From Phoronis australis (Eukaryota; Phoronida; Phoronidae): a stretch of DNA of 64,000 nt. The notes beneath the pieces were generated by a model. The model made no database searches and was not told the DNA's origin. It saw only the letters and a program-made list of their open reading frames with translations. The DNA is taken from NCBI GenBank assembly GCA_002633005.1, contig NMRA01000337.1:1-64000 (forward strand), in the 5' to 3' direction. Positions 22,688 to 34,731 of the stretch are shown here, piece by piece; position 1 is the stretch's first letter; every line of letters starts with the position of its first letter. Position numbers and translations under genes: made by a program.

Positions 22688-23618
22688 ATGACATCGAGAG
22701 ACGAAATAGAAGCAACAGGAAAGGCTCGTTTACACGGTGTAGAAATGCCGAAACAACTTGAATTTTCTAGTAAAAAACTACATGACGACTAAAATACTGA
22801 CACAGAAAATTCTGAATTGTTACGAAGGACTTGAAGAAAAATACCAAGTCGATAAGGTATAATGTGGATGGGTCCAGAAGCATGTGTGAAACATGCAAAC
22901 CACCCCTTAGATGGTAATGATAACGAGAAGATAAACCCCCTGTGGATGTTTTTCGATGGCACAGAAGGAACGTGGAATGCATCACAGACGATATTAAAGT
23001 TTGTCAAGCAGCAAGCCGATGAGACTGTTGATCAATTTTATGATCGGATAAGGAAGTTGTTACAGCAATGTGAATATCCAAATGACATTTCAAGCATCAT
23101 GGAGACTTGAAGCCCTTAAATATGGATTCAAAAGTGTTAAGATTATGGAAAAAGTTTATGCCCTCCCAAAGACCGCGACAAGTACTCAAGTACTGGACAT
23201 GGCAAGGGCGATGGAGGCAGCACAACGGCACATGCGAGAAGTTGATAAAGTGAGCCAGGAGACCACGCAGTGTTCTGATACCGCAGATAATACTGATGAA
23301 CTTCGACAAACTCGCACACGACAGATTAATTGCACGAAATGTGGATATATGCACCCACCAAAGCGATGTCCAGCGTTCGGTAATAAATGCAACAGCTGCA
23401 AACAGATGAACCATTTTGAGCGGTGCTGTCAGCTCAACACTAAACCTGAGAAGCCGGAAACCGAAAAGAGAAGAAAGCATGTGAAACAACTGCACGAAGC
23501 TGGAGCCAGTTATCAATCTTCTGGAGAGGAAAATTTGTATGACAGTACATCAGTTGAGACCGTGGGGACCCAGGCAGGTGAAATCCATTTTGATGATGAC
23601 CTTGGGCCAGATACCTAA
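22688..23618 (+). pseudogene. gypsy gag with zinc knuckle, broken
   Basis: A degraded gag region from the first ATG after the primer binding site. Readable parts include F-V-K-Q-Q-A-D-E-T-V-D-Q-F-Y-D-R-I-R (capsid-like) and, near the end, C-T-K-C-G-Y plus a CCHC-like knuckle C-N-S-C-K-Q-M-N-H-F-E-R-C-C (around 23388-23430). Several frame changes and stops. Confidence 0.8.
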
Positions 23619-24936
23619 TTTGCTGTTGTTAGGATCGAGACATCAGGGAGACAAGTTAGGCTGAAAAGCAAAATTGATACTGGGACCCAAGTTAATCTCC
23701 TGAATATTGCCACATATAAGAAGCTGCACAGGGCCGATGCAGTCAAGAAACTCTGGAAATCCACTGTCAAACTGACTGGTTATGGTGGTAAAAGTTTTAC
23801 CAATCATGGCAAGTTTTGGATTGGTCGTGTTTTCCACAACAACATCGCTGGACATAGGGTACCCTTTTTGTCTCAGATTTTGGAAACAATCTATTCTCGT
23901 TGAGGTTCTGCAAAGCCAATGAACATAGTGAAAATACTTCGTGATGAGCCCGGTACTTGCAAAGATTGTCACAGCGACTTCGACATAAGTGAAGTCAGGA
24001 AAAGAGAATTGTGTAAAACGAGATGGGTAGATCAGAGTTATCTCCACAAAGCAGGTTATTGAAGACGCCAAGGATGTTTTTACAGGAGTGGGAAACTGAA
24101 GGACAAAAAGTATAAAATTCAGATAGATGATACTGTTCCACCAGTGGTATGCCCTCCAAGAAGAGTACCACCTGCTGTTAAAAAGCAACTTCTGATGGAA
24201 CTCAACCGCATGGAAGAGCTTGGAATTATCAAGAAGCAGCAGGAAGCCACGCCCTGGGTAAACAGACTAGTGTGTATCCCAAAACCAAATGGCCAGCTAA
24301 GGGTGTGACTTGATCCTAAACCGTTAAACAGGGCTGTGAAAAGACCCCACCATTACACTCCTACCTTGGAGGAAGTAATAACGCAGCTTAAAATGGGTGG
24401 TATTTCTCGGCACTAGATCAGGCATGTGGATACTGGAATATTGAGATGCATCCACAGAGTGTTTCCTTACTTACATTTAACAGTCGCTTTGGCAGATACA
24501 TCTATCAGCGATTAAACATGTCTTCCAACGTGCCACTGACAACACATTTGGAGACTTGAAGAATGTTTACTGCATCGCAGATGATATCTTGATTGCAGCA
24601 CAGATGAGACGTGATCATGATATTGCCCTGAATCACATCATTCAGCGCTGCAGAGAGTCAGGATTCCGGTTGAATCCGAAGAAAGCAAAGATACTTCCGG
24701 CAGAGATTCGTTACTTTGGCCACGTACTTACACCAGAAGGCATTAAGCCAGATCCTAAAAAGTTGGATGCTATTGAGAGAATAGCACCTCCTGACAACAA
24801 GCTTGAATTACAGTCCTTACTGGGCTGCTTTACGTACCTGGGCACATTTATTCCTAACTTGTCTCAGACTTATGAGCTTAGATTTCACTTGGACCGATCA
24901 ACACATACAGAATCTGAATAGCTTGAAAGAATGTGT
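23619..24936 (+). pseudogene. gypsy protease and reverse transcriptase, broken
   Basis: The protease motif D-T-G at 23676 sits in I-D-T-G-T-Q-V-N-L-L (the usual Ala is Thr). RT follows with I-P-K-P-N-G-Q-L-R-V, L-D-P-K-P-L-N and F-S-A-L-D-Q-A-C-G-Y-W, and the catalytic A-D-D (24575-24590) in C-I-A-D-D-I-L-I. G-H-V-L-T-P-E-G-I-K-P-D marks the end of RT. In-frame stops and shifts interrupt it. The reading breaks off at 24942 in K-E-C-V-L, where a TTAA element is inserted. Confidence 0.88.
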
Positions 24937-24942
24937 TCTTAA

Positions 24943-26511
24943 AGGTGAAGGGAACCTTTTCATGTCCTTTTCAGCAAAAATAAGGTTCATTGAATATCCT
25001 AGACATCTTTTTCACTTAATTGCAGCTTTTTGTACCCATCCTCTACTCAGGAACTGACGTTTTGGGAGGCAACAATTTCGCGCCAATTTCTGTTCACATG
25101 GTCTGACTGTGAGAGCTGTAGAGCCAGTCATTGTTCTACCTTCGTTGTGATTTGTTCGGTCGTTGTTTGTTTTTGTTTACAAGTCATCCAACATGCCACA
25201 CTGTTGCTGCGTACCGGGATGTACTCATTGTCGTCTCAAATGCGTTTTGGGAATATCCGGCTTTGCATTGCTTTCCGGAAGATGACACACTTTGCCGTCA
25301 GTACTTGGCTCGTTCGGGTAACGCACCGCTACCCGTCCATGCAACGTTCAAAGCAGTGATCGGGTTACCCAGTTGGGTAACGCACCATTACCCGTCCAAG
25401 CAGCGTTCAAAGCAGTGGAGAGTAACCGAGTGTGTGGCAAGCAATTTCTGTCATCAGGAGAGAGATATGTACACTAAATTGACAAAGGTCCCTATGAAAC
25501 AACGCCTGAAGAATGGTGACATATCGTCGCTGTTGATTCCTGGCAGTGCCCACCGCCACCGAGAAGTACGTTTTTGAAGCGAGAAGTGCGTTTTTGAAGC
25601 GAGAAGTGCGTTTTTGAAGTGAGAAGCCTCGTGAGCTATGGCCACTACAGTGACTGGAGACACTTCATCTACTATCACCGTTGCCTCCGAACGTACCCCC
25701 AGAGCGTGCAATTACGGGAACTAGCAGTGATTCGCCCTGTTCTGTTGTCTCTAGCCCAGAGCCTGTAAGCAGCTCTGCAGCGATGTTGAGTAGTGGGAGT
25801 ATACAGGCTCAGTTCGATACCCAGTTAAGAGGACAATTCCTCGTCCAATGAAAAGATCGGTGAGTCAAACTTCGACAAGTTTATTGCGGACTTGTCTGAA
25901 GTATTGTAGCTATCTAGAAGGTGCCATGTGTGTGGCGAGAGGGCCACATGGCAGGATGTAAGCAGTTTGGGTGCTCAGTGGGAGCGTGTCGCGGGGTCAC
26001 TCGGGCAAGTGAGACAGTTGTACCTGTGGGTACTCTGCCTGATCATTATACTCGGGCTCAAACATATACCCACCCACTGACTGTCCGTGAAAAAATTCCT
26101 CATCACCACTGCTATGAACAGTGTCTTCATTACTGACACTCATTACTTCTGTCACTGTGATATAGGTCGCCGACTCTAGCCATTTTCAGATTAACACAAA
26201 CCAAACAACCGCTAAATCCAACGTAATTTAGTTCTCTAACAACCTAGCTTGTCGTAAAATACTCCTCTTTGGGAGTGGTGACGACAATTTTAAAAAACAG
26301 CACGATAACAAAAGTAGTACAGATCCTCACAGTAAACTCAACACAGAACCAAATTGGCGCGAAATTCTTGCCTCCCAAAACGTCACTTCCAGAGTAGAGG
26401 ACGAGTAATTAATTAAATTATGAAAAGCTGCAATTTAATGAAAAATGTGTCTGGGATAATCAAGGAACCTTATTTTTGCTCAAAATGACATAAAAAAGGT
26501 TGCCTTCGCCT
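24943..26511 (+). mobile_element. THAP/TTAA DNA transposon (Kolobok-like), nested in gypsy pol
   Basis: A 1569-bp element flanked by TTAA on both sides (24939-24942 and 26512-26515). Ends are AGGTGAAGGGAACCTTTT and, inverted, AGGCGAAGGCAACCTTTTTT. Subterminal sequence also pairs (caaaaataaggttc at both ends). It carries a THAP-type zinc finger gene fragment but too little sequence for a full transposase. THAP domain plus TTAA target fits the Kolobok superfamily as I know it; P-like elements also carry THAP domains but leave 8-bp duplications. Confidence 0.82.
25192..25905 (+). pseudogene. THAP-domain transposase fragment, broken
   Basis: Begins M-P-H-C-C-C-V-P-G-C-T-H, then F-P-E-D-D-T-L-C-R-Q-Y-L-A-R-S. 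After disruption by a tandemly repeated gtaacgcacc-tacccgtcc segment it continues C-V-A-S-N-F-C-H, M-Y-T-K-L-T-K-V-P-M-K-Q-R-L-K-N-G, and a later S-S-S-N-E-K-I-G-E-S-N-F-D-K-F-I-A-D. This parallels the minus-strand copy at 7691-8365. Frameshifts and local duplications (agaagtgcgtttttgaagcg three times near 25565-25620) make it non-functional. Confidence 0.72.
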
Positions 26512-26515
26512 TTAA

Positions 26516-28425
26516 AGTCCTTCTCTCACGCGTTGTTAACCCTTATTACATGGTTAGAAGATGTTATAAGGATCCAAGAAGTACCTACCCCATAACTAAT
26601 ACATGATCCGTACTCGAAAACAGTTTAAATGAATGCGCCACTCACGATTCGCACCCGAAGAAACACCGCAATTTTGAACTTGCCGCGAACCCGGAAGTAC
26701 AATTCATTCAGGAACCCAGGCCGAGAAAACGCCGTCAGTGCGACTGGAGCAGTGCCTGTACTGTTACCAGCCAGCAAACGGGGATAAAAAATCGACAGCG
26801 CGCCTTAATTTTGATAAAATCAAACTACGGACAATTTTATGGAATTTGCTGAAGAAATGTGGCGAATAAATTTTGACAGAAATTATTTTGCCAGACTCGG
26901 GACCGCAGCCTATCGGACCCGGTGCGGATCGAGACCAGACACTGGCGAACGGTAAATGCATGCGGTTGCAAGCTGTTTTGTCGAAGTAAAATGGTCAAAT
27001 GATAAATGCTGCATATATTCAAGGGTAGTTTCAGACACTTGCATGAAATTACGGGCTGGTTAGTCCTGTGTCACACTGCCGCGGCAGACCTTAGTTAGCC
27101 TCAGTCACCAGCTACCAGTGAAGACTATAGTCAAAATACAGCTTGTTAGTAGGCCTAGACAGCCTCCCGTTCAGTAGCGCTAGGACCTCGCTAAGAAGCA
27201 AGACTTCGCGAGATTACGTGAGATATTGCCGTGTATTTTAAATGAGAACATGTGACTTTGACTAGGATTTTGCAAGGTCCTAGCGTAGGTCCTAGCGTCT
27301 ACTGAACGCACGCCAGCTTTGCGCCAAGACTACCCTTAGGCCTAACTGGTCGCTGGCCACAAACACAAAAAACACGAAAATTGAACAAAGTTTCTTTTTT
27401 GTAGCAACGTTTGTCAAAATGTATCAACGTTAAATCTTCACAAATTACAAAGTAGCCGATTGAACATGCCTTTCAGTTCAGCAAAAGTCGACATTGTAGG
27501 TGCCGCCAGAAATGAGACGAAGTCCAACGGGAATTGTGAGCACATTTATCACTTAATGAGTAACAACTGCGAGGCTGAAATTTGGTGAACACTGCTAAAT
27601 CGTGCAGAATAGTAAGTAAAGATATGTCTAACTAAATTTCACCGTAATTTGTTGGCGAAAACAATTTACACAAAGTTTTAAACTCGTAACTCATCCCGCT
27701 GTCCTCCAATATGGCCGACGCGATCCAAACAAAGTGACCCAAATTTCGCCACAAAACTTGCAATAACTTTACAGTGCTTGCCCCGATTTTGATACTTTTT
27801 CGATTTTTACTGAGTAGAATGTACTACCTTTCCGATGATAGCAAAGTACTTTTTCAAAACGAGGAAAAAAATAAAACCGAAAAAAAATTGGTTCGACCCA
27901 TATTGGTTCCTAGGTTCGACCGGCCTACGTAAGGAACTAAACACCAATGCTATTTTAACATACTAAGTACGCGTAACATTCCAAAAAATCAACGACCACT
28001 AACTACAAACTATAAATACACTACATATGCAAACGAATCACGATATATTACTAATAAAACAAAATAATGAAGACTTTTCGAGCAAGCCATAGCACATTCA
28101 GTTACAAGGAAAAAATGGCGGCGTTCAGGACAAGTTCCTGAACTGATGAGCCGGAAATGTGGGTACGGAAATAACCGATGACAACCGGTAATCATACGCT
28201 CAGAGAGAAGGGTCAAATACTGTTAAAAAATCGCTTTTGGCAAGAAAGGCGAAAAGAATATAAAGAAAGGGTGTCGAAAATAAGAATTTATGTAGTAAAT
28301 ATTTTCGGATACTGGAACCACATGGGCAGTTTGCAAGAAGGACTTTAAAGCGGAGACTCTCCGGTATTTTGATCCATGAGCTAAAGAGATGTAACAATTA
28401 AATGTATATGCCTAACTAAAGGGAT
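26516..28425. other. Unassigned insert between gypsy RT and RNase H
   Basis: The gypsy reading stops before and resumes after this 1.9-kb stretch, which contains no gypsy protein sequence. It has CpG-richer patches (26640-26790, 27060-27330) and two atggc(c/g)g words resembling YY1-type sites (27712 and 28113). I see no transposase, terminal repeats or convincing gene. Confidence 0.4.
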
Positions 28426-28426
28426 T

Positions 28427-28790
28427 GGAAGCTTGTTTGGCTCAAGAGGGCAGGGCAATTAATTTTGCATCAAGAAGCCTGGCAGATGCGGAAACCAGGT
28501 ATTCAAATTAATATATAGAGAGAGCTGCTGGGCGTTGTGTGGGCAGTCTTGCATTACAAGCAGTATGTCTACGGACAAAAGTTTAGAGTCCACACAGACC
28601 ACCAGCCGTTACAAGCTATCTTCAAGAAAGACATTCACAGCATACCCCCACAGCTGCAACGTATGGTCCGAATGTTGCAAGGGTATGAGATAGAAGTTGA
28701 GAGAAAGGAAGTGAGATGCATGTCCCAGATTGTTTGTCAAGGTGTGTTCCGCTTAGACCCAAGCAACAGCCAGTTTTACCAGATATCACC
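28427..28790 (+). pseudogene. gypsy RNase H, broken
   Basis: Reads G-L-E-A-C-L-A-Q-E-G-R-A-I-N-F-A-S-R-S-L, then A-E-T-R-Y, E-R-E-L-L-G-V-V-W-A-V and H-T-D-H-Q-P-L: the conserved RNase H blocks of Ty3/gypsy, in two frames with a stop between. It continues to M-L-Q-G-Y-E-I-E-V at the end of the domain. Confidence 0.85.
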
Positions 28791-29040
28791 ACCATTGGAA
28801 TTCTTGAGGTGAACACTATGACTGGATCAGAGATTCATAAGATATGAGCTGAAACTTCCAAAGACCTAGTTTTGATGGCATTGTTTCCATTTATTAAAAA
28901 AGGGTGGCCCGAGCATAAGAACGAAATGCCAGACCAAACCACGGCTTACTGGAATTACAGACATGATTTAGCATGGCTGAATGGGGTTTTAATCTGAGGA
29001 TGCAGGACAGTTATTCCCCAAATAATGAGAGAATACATCT

Positions 29041-29946
29041 TGAAGAGACTTCATTGAGCACACCAGGGAGTGCAGAAAACCATTGAGAGCGCCCGAGAAA
29101 AGTTCTCCTTGCCTGGTATGATGGAACAGATCAAGCAAATGATTCTTACTTGCACAGAATGTCTAGAAAATCAACCACAGCAAAAAGCCAATACAGTCAT
29201 TCCCGTTACGATTACAATACCCATGCAGATCGTAGGACTGGATGTTTTTTATCACAAGAAGAAGACATATTCCTGCATTGTCGACTATCACACAGGTTTT
29301 CCTTGGATAAGGCACTTGAAAACTCAAGATGCAGCCAGCATCGAAAAGCACGTAAAAGAGACATGCAACGAGTTCGTTGTATCCAACACAGATTGTTAGT
29401 GACCAAGGCACGCAGTATATGAGTGAAATGTTCCAGGAAATGTGTATGCAGAATAACATAACCCACACGCCTGTTACACCCCACTCCCAGTGGCAGAATG
29501 GTAGATGCGAGAGAACGTTGGGAAAGATAAAATTACTCATTGAGAAGTCAAAGAATGATGACTTGGCAATAGACGATATTCTTTTGATAATACGAGATAC
29601 CCCGATCAGCCAGAGCATCCCTTCCCCGTTTGAGCTGATGTTCCACAGGAGAGTCAAAACAGACTTGCCATGCATTCCCTTATACATGTTGGATACAGCT
29701 CTTTCTGAACAGGCTGGTCAGCGTTCAGTCCTATACAATGAAGCGAAGAACAAGTCGATAAGCGATCCCTGTCCATTAAAGGAAAGCCAACCTATGTCAT
29801 TCCTCAAGAACCCCACAGATCAGCCTAATAAGTGGTCATGCGGGGTTGTGACATCTGTGGATGGGGAAAGGTCATACACGGTCCTAGACAGTAAGACTGG
29901 AGAAGAATACCAAAGAAATAGGGTGCACATAAAGCCAGAGTCATAG
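29041..29946 (+). pseudogene. gypsy integrase, one main frameshift
   Basis: The H-x-x-H..C-T-E-C zinc-binding region (29050-29165) is followed by the core: first Asp in V-G-L-D-V-F (about 29240), second Asp in I-V-S-D-Q-G-T-Q-Y (about 29400) and Glu in N-G-R-C-E-R-T-L-G (about 29508). That is the D,D-35-E arrangement. The frame changes near 29385. The C-terminal part ends in a K-W-S-C-G-V-V segment at 29830-29850. In-frame stops are few after the shift. Confidence 0.88.
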
Positions 29947-30260
29947 GTCTCGTTACAAGATCCCCTAGAGGAGCAGAGGGAGACGACTAGAACATCTAGC
30001 AACCGCGAAAACAAAGCTGTGCCTGTTGCTAAACCTTCAGTAGATGTTCGTTCTGTCACAGGACCCCGCAGATGGGACGTGGGACGGCTGGTAGAGCACT
30101 TGATAATCGCGACAACAAAGTCACACCTCTTGCTGAATCTTCCGCCCATCCTAGGCGAGAGGCTTCCTGAGCGTTTCAAGGATTTTGTTCTTGGTTAGAA
30201 ACACTTGGACATTTTGAACACCATTGTAGTTCGTTAGTTTTCTAGTTCTTGCAGAATTGT

Positions 30261-30386
30261 TAAGAGGGGAGATGTCGCATACACGATATTTAACACCACG
30301 TTCATGATGACGCGTTCTAGTAGAACCCTCTCTGATTTGGAATGTTATGTTTGGAGTTGAATATTAGTGGAATATACTTATTAATA
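30261..30386 (+). repeat. Polypurine tract and first part of gypsy 3' LTR
   Basis: The purine run aagaggggaga (30262-30272) is immediately followed by the LTR start TGTCGCATACACG at 30273. The LTR is interrupted at 30387 by a hAT-like insertion and finishes at 32518-32544. Confidence 0.88.
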
Positions 30387-32517
30387 CAGTGGCGGATTTA
30401 CGGGNCAGGGGGTTTAAACCCTCCCTTGGGCCAAGACCCAAAAATAAAAAAAAACGTCTCCAGCAAAACAAAAACGGCACCACTACCGTGTGTAAACCTC
30501 AAGTAAACCAACTTGGAAAAAATTGAGGGGGTTTCACTCTGAAAATATAATTTTTTTGCATTGTGAATTGCTGAGTCTTCGTGGCTCATCGGCAAAACGC
30601 GCAAAGATTAATTGTGCGCGTGCTTCCGTAGACACTTCTAAAGTAGCCAAGCATTTTAGATGGATTCACTGCTGAAAGAGTTGTTCTATAGCCGATTTGT
30701 TTAGGTAAGTAGCTTCTTTACTCTAAGATATGTTTTGATTTAATTAGGGGAAATACTGTGGTGCCGCAACCTTGATATTCAGGCGAATTGACGTGCAACG
30801 TTTTTACCTCATCTTTCATGCCGTGTCATTCTATTACACTCCACACATTTGTAACTGATGTATAGTAAAGTTGTCTTGCGGAATATCATACAGTGTACAT
30901 GTACATGTATTATTTTTGAAAAAAAATTTTTTCCGAAGAATTGCTATTGTGGCGAGCGCTGTGGTCTGATCACGAGTCCGTTATTGTCTATACAAAGAAT
31001 GACTAAGGGGGCACACACATTGACAAAGTGACCACATTTGCGAACAGTGTACAGTACCAGAAACTGCGGGAGGCTGTTCTTTCACAACAAAGTCTTGCGG
31101 TGCAATGTTCAATAGGCCTCCTAAGGAGCCGTAGTTCTGACCTCAACACCTGCCGTCTTTCTACCTGCAATAAGCACACTGCCGTCTTCTATACTGGGAA
31201 TTTCCGCAGAAAGGCCCACCTAATGAAATGCTCATGCCCATGGACATTTATTTGATATTAGTACTTCAGGTTTCAAGCGTTCAGACATTGGGACGTTTAT
31301 TTGGAAAATTGCAAGAGATGCAAATAGGTCCTGGGATACATCACCAAGGTTTGAAGTAGTGCATGATGAATGGATCAAATTTAGTTGCGCATACAAGTCT
31401 TTTGAATGGACTTGGCAACTTCAAGGGTCTTAGTGCCAACTGAGCTACGAAACGAGATGCTGACATTGTAGAGGCTTACAAGCTCATTGACACAGCAGCT
31501 GACGAACTGCAAGCGTTGGGAACAAACATCGAAGATATCTGGGTAGAATGGTTCCAAGATGAGCAAACCATTGGATCCGATATACAAATTCCTCGGCAGT
31601 CTAGACAACAGAACGATAGGAGTAACCTATGAGTAATCACTGGGGATTAAAAATTTTAGAGGGAAATTTTCAATTCAAAATTTTTTGCATAGTACACTTT
31701 AGGTCTCGCGACGGACCAGGCCAGCTTGATTTGTGTAGATGTTGATCCATGAGTTTCAGTGCCGGTACTTCTGGTCCCTCTGCAAACTAGTCCAGTGTAT
31801 CTTTTCACCACTGTGCACAGGATGTTTCGTGAAACTGTTTTCAGATGATTTGTTTCCTGATACATTTGACGTTTTTCAATTGTTGTCAATGTGATTCAGC
31901 TTAATAAAGTGATACTACATTATTTATTGTCGCTTTTAGTAATAGACTATGAGTTGAGAGCACCATCGTTCGCCAGTTTTTCTCGTAACAAGACAGAACA
32001 CGTTTATTTCCGGACTGACAGTACAGGTCTTCGTTCTTAAACAACTTGATGCTGCTGTTATGCGATCATCTGATATTCAAGTTTTTACACCCCGTCGGTG
32101 TTCCTGAATATTTGGAAGTTGTCTAAACCCCTGTATACACACCACACGTTTTCGTATACGACTTTTCGTATGCTAAAAAAGGTATGTGTAAGCAGATGTT
32201 CCAACAAAAATTTTTGCTGGAGGCGTGCCTCATACCCAGATGTGCACAATATGGTTTCACGAAACTTATGAGCCAAGTTCAAGTGACGAAATCAAGAAGG
32301 GTTTTTAATTATCTTAAGAAAAACTCCAGAGACATGTTAAGTGCCAGAAACTTACCAGGATGCATGGAAATTTCACTATTTGGCTACAAAAACAAAAAAT
32401 ATCTTACATGGGGTTTCCCCCTCCCTCCCGACCTCCCCCACTCAGCGCCACACGCCTTGTATTCGACCCTGGTGGGAATCCTAAACCCCCCTTGCTGAAA
32501 ACGTAGATCCGGCACTG
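30387..32517 (+). mobile_element. hAT-like DNA transposon inserted in the gypsy LTR
   Basis: Ends CAGTGGCGGATTTAC and (inverted) CAGTGCCGGATCTAC, 13 of 15 bases paired, of the CAGNG type common in hAT elements. Flanks are TAATA and CAATA, so the target duplication is imperfect or eroded. Inside, 31462-31632 encodes a transposase tail (see separate entry). One n at 30405. The remaining 2 kb contains no other recognisable coding block. Confidence 0.72.
31462..31632 (+). pseudogene. hAT transposase C-terminal fragment
   Basis: 56 codons from D-I-V-E-A-Y to S-N-L, containing L-G-T-N-I-E-D-I-W-V-E-W-F and I-P-R-Q-S-R-Q-Q-N-D-R-S-N. The I-P-R-x-x-x-R-Q-x-x-R-S-N block is typical of hAT-type transposases related to the P52rIPK/THAP12 group. 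Upstream frames are closed by stops, so it is a remnant. Assigned from remembered family motifs. Confidence 0.6.
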
Positions 32518-32544
32518 CAATATGTTTTTAATCTTAATTCTACA
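32518..32544 (+). repeat. Last part of gypsy 3' LTR
   Basis: Completes the LTR as in the 5' copy, ending aatcttaattctaca and followed by the target duplication CATTG. The next 500 bases (32550-33040) show nothing recognisable. Confidence 0.85.
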
Positions 32545-33045
32545 CATTGTTTGATGAAAAATAAATCTTCCTACTTTAAATAGTTATGATATATCATTTC
32601 ACTATGTGAGAATTTTAGACAAAATTGGAGTACAAAACACGGACATTCCGTATAGGTTGACATGTATGCTAATATTTATTTTTCGTTATGTTGGTAGTTT
32701 CGGCCTTGCTTAATTGTTTGTTTTTTGTCTCTGGATCTAGAACAATTGCAACTATCTCGTGCCATACTTCGGCCAAGCCCATGAAATGCATGTCGACTTA
32801 AGTGCACTTCAATCCGTGATGGTGCTATCTGCAAGCCTTTGCCAAGAAATTCGCTGGATACTCTGGGGTGAACAGTGCATGCTTTAATAGCGGAGTTGCA
32901 ACCGAATCGATTTAACGATTGCGCATGTCCGGAAATTAGGTTGCGCAAAGGCTATTGGGAATGATTAGGGTATGTGGAATGGCCGGTTGGTTTGCAAGAC
33001 GTGTGATTTGTGTGCATTAAACTAAGCTGCTTTATGTAATTCTGC

Positions 33046-33900
33046 CGCTATTCGCCCTAATAAGCTCCCATGCCCCAATAAGTGCCCCAACGCGTTTTCC
33101 GACTTTGCTAAAGTAAGCGCCCAGCCCACGAACTATATACGAAAAATGCCTTACCAACTCCAACTATTCTAATGTCTCCAATTTATCAATTGAAAGATCC
33201 GACAGTCCTGAATTCTTAGACCTCGAGCCGCAACGTTATATCCGTATACACTTCAAACTTACGCCGCTATTCAAAAAGAACGCAAAAGTTTTGCTGCTCT
33301 TGCGAGGGATGTGCCCAACTACGCGGGTCTGGACTTTGAAAACAGATGCAGCGTACTTGTCAGCGGGATTGCATTGTTTTTTTCCGGTACAGATCTTCTC
33401 CGGCCTCAACAGGAATCCAAACTTCTTCGTACACGTGAAAACCGTGAATCAAGACTAATAAAAAAAAACCTCGACCAGTGTTAGTACGCGGCCAAGAAGC
33501 GCGCACTGCATAATGTACCGGCTGTCATCGAAGACATTTAGTCGGGAACTATCTATTCATGAAACGGGTAACATATCATCGGCAAGAAATAAATATTGGC
33601 ACTAATTTCCTAAAGTTTATAATACCGTAAAAAACTTTTGCATTATTTTTAAGAGAAATTATTTAACTAATCATAATTGGGTGTTTTTAAAGTCAAAATG
33701 ACCAACTGATAGTGAACACATTCGCACCCTTACACCCCGAATCTTCCGGAAAATAGCTGTTACACTACGGTCACGCATCCACTCACCCGACAACTCAATG
33801 AGTGACATATCGGTCTTACCGAAACAATTCTCGAATGTTCAAGTTTTATCAGATGAGGCCAGCAAGTGCTAAATATTAAAACACGCTCTGCTTGACTGCT
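33046..33900 (+). mobile_element. CCGTATTCGCC-family element, plus-strand copy
   Basis: Shares its head (attcgccctaataagctccc) and internal blocks (gggatgtgcccaact, cagcgtacttgtcagcggga, cggccaagaagcgcgcact) with 6382-7000 and, inverted, 14430-15130. It continues beyond both to a cacccttacacc block that is also found at the far end of the 14430 copy. No coding frame. Confidence 0.62.
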
Positions 33901-33939
33901 TGAGTTAATTTCCTTGGATACAATGCACACCTAGATCAT

Positions 33940-34375
33940 TACATCGCACTTACTCTGGCAAATGAACTCTTATGACAAGCATACGCACGCTTACTCTCAC
34001 ACACACGCATACAAACTTCAAAACAAACGTCAAGTGACAACAACATGCGTGTTCCCGGTCCAGAGATTTTTCTTGTGTTGCGGACTACCTAGTGCAGATT
34101 TGGACTTGATCTGCAGTTAATCCAGACTCCACAAGAACTTAAAAATCTTAGAGACGCTATTTGGAAAACTTGAGGAGGATTTCAGGTAATTTGTTGAGTC
34201 GAAGCTATATTCTTATTCAAGAATTCAAGCCCTATCGACGATTGCGAGACTGGCAGCTACGCATTTGTCGGCGAGATTTTGCCCTGGGATTTCAGCACAA
34301 TTTTCTGAAAAATGATCGTAATTTAACAACGAATTTTGAAAGCAATGCACCAAAATTTTGTAGAAAGTACATAAT
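33940..34375 (+). repeat. ~830-bp interspersed repeat, partial copy
   Basis: Matches the second half of 16890-17712 and 36712-37547 (caaacgtca-gtgacaacaac, tttcaggtaatttgttgagt, gatcgtaatttaacaacg) at visibly lower identity. It ends just before the leader of the second gypsy element. Confidence 0.7.
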
Positions 34376-34731
34376 AATATTCTGCACGCGTTATCTTTGC
34401 GCGTTAATGCATATAGTGTGCGTACGTTAAGTGAGTCGACCCAGAACAGATCAGTGATTGTGCAGAGGCATTATCCTTAAAATTGCTCATGTTGGCTTGG
34501 TTCTGGTCAAGCGAAAACAATTTTTTTCACTATCATCCGCCGTGGAGTATTTGTTACTGTTTCTTTCAAGGGAAATTTCAAGGGGCAGTTTCCAAGATAC
34601 GTTTTCTTGCCGCCCTCAAAATGAGCGCTGCATACTTTATGCTGCTGACCGTGTGTTGACTGCCAGGACAGTCTGCCTTACTGTTCTCCTTCTGTGCCTG
34701 CTAGTTGTACTGTAGATCCCCAACGCTCACA

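Larger units (their letters stand above)
22478..32544 (+). mobile_element. Ty3/gypsy LTR retrotransposon with two nested insertions
   Basis: Full-length element in ABCC intron 1, on the strand opposite to the gene. LTRs start TGTCGCATACACG and end TTCTACA, flanked on both sides by the 5-bp target duplication CATTG (22473-22477 and 32545-32549). Order gag, protease, RT, RNase H, integrase identifies Ty3/gypsy. Every coding domain has stops or frameshifts. A THAP/TTAA element (24943-26511) interrupts pol, a further unassigned block follows it (26516-28425), and a hAT-like element (30387-32517) splits the 3' LTR. Confidence 0.92.
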
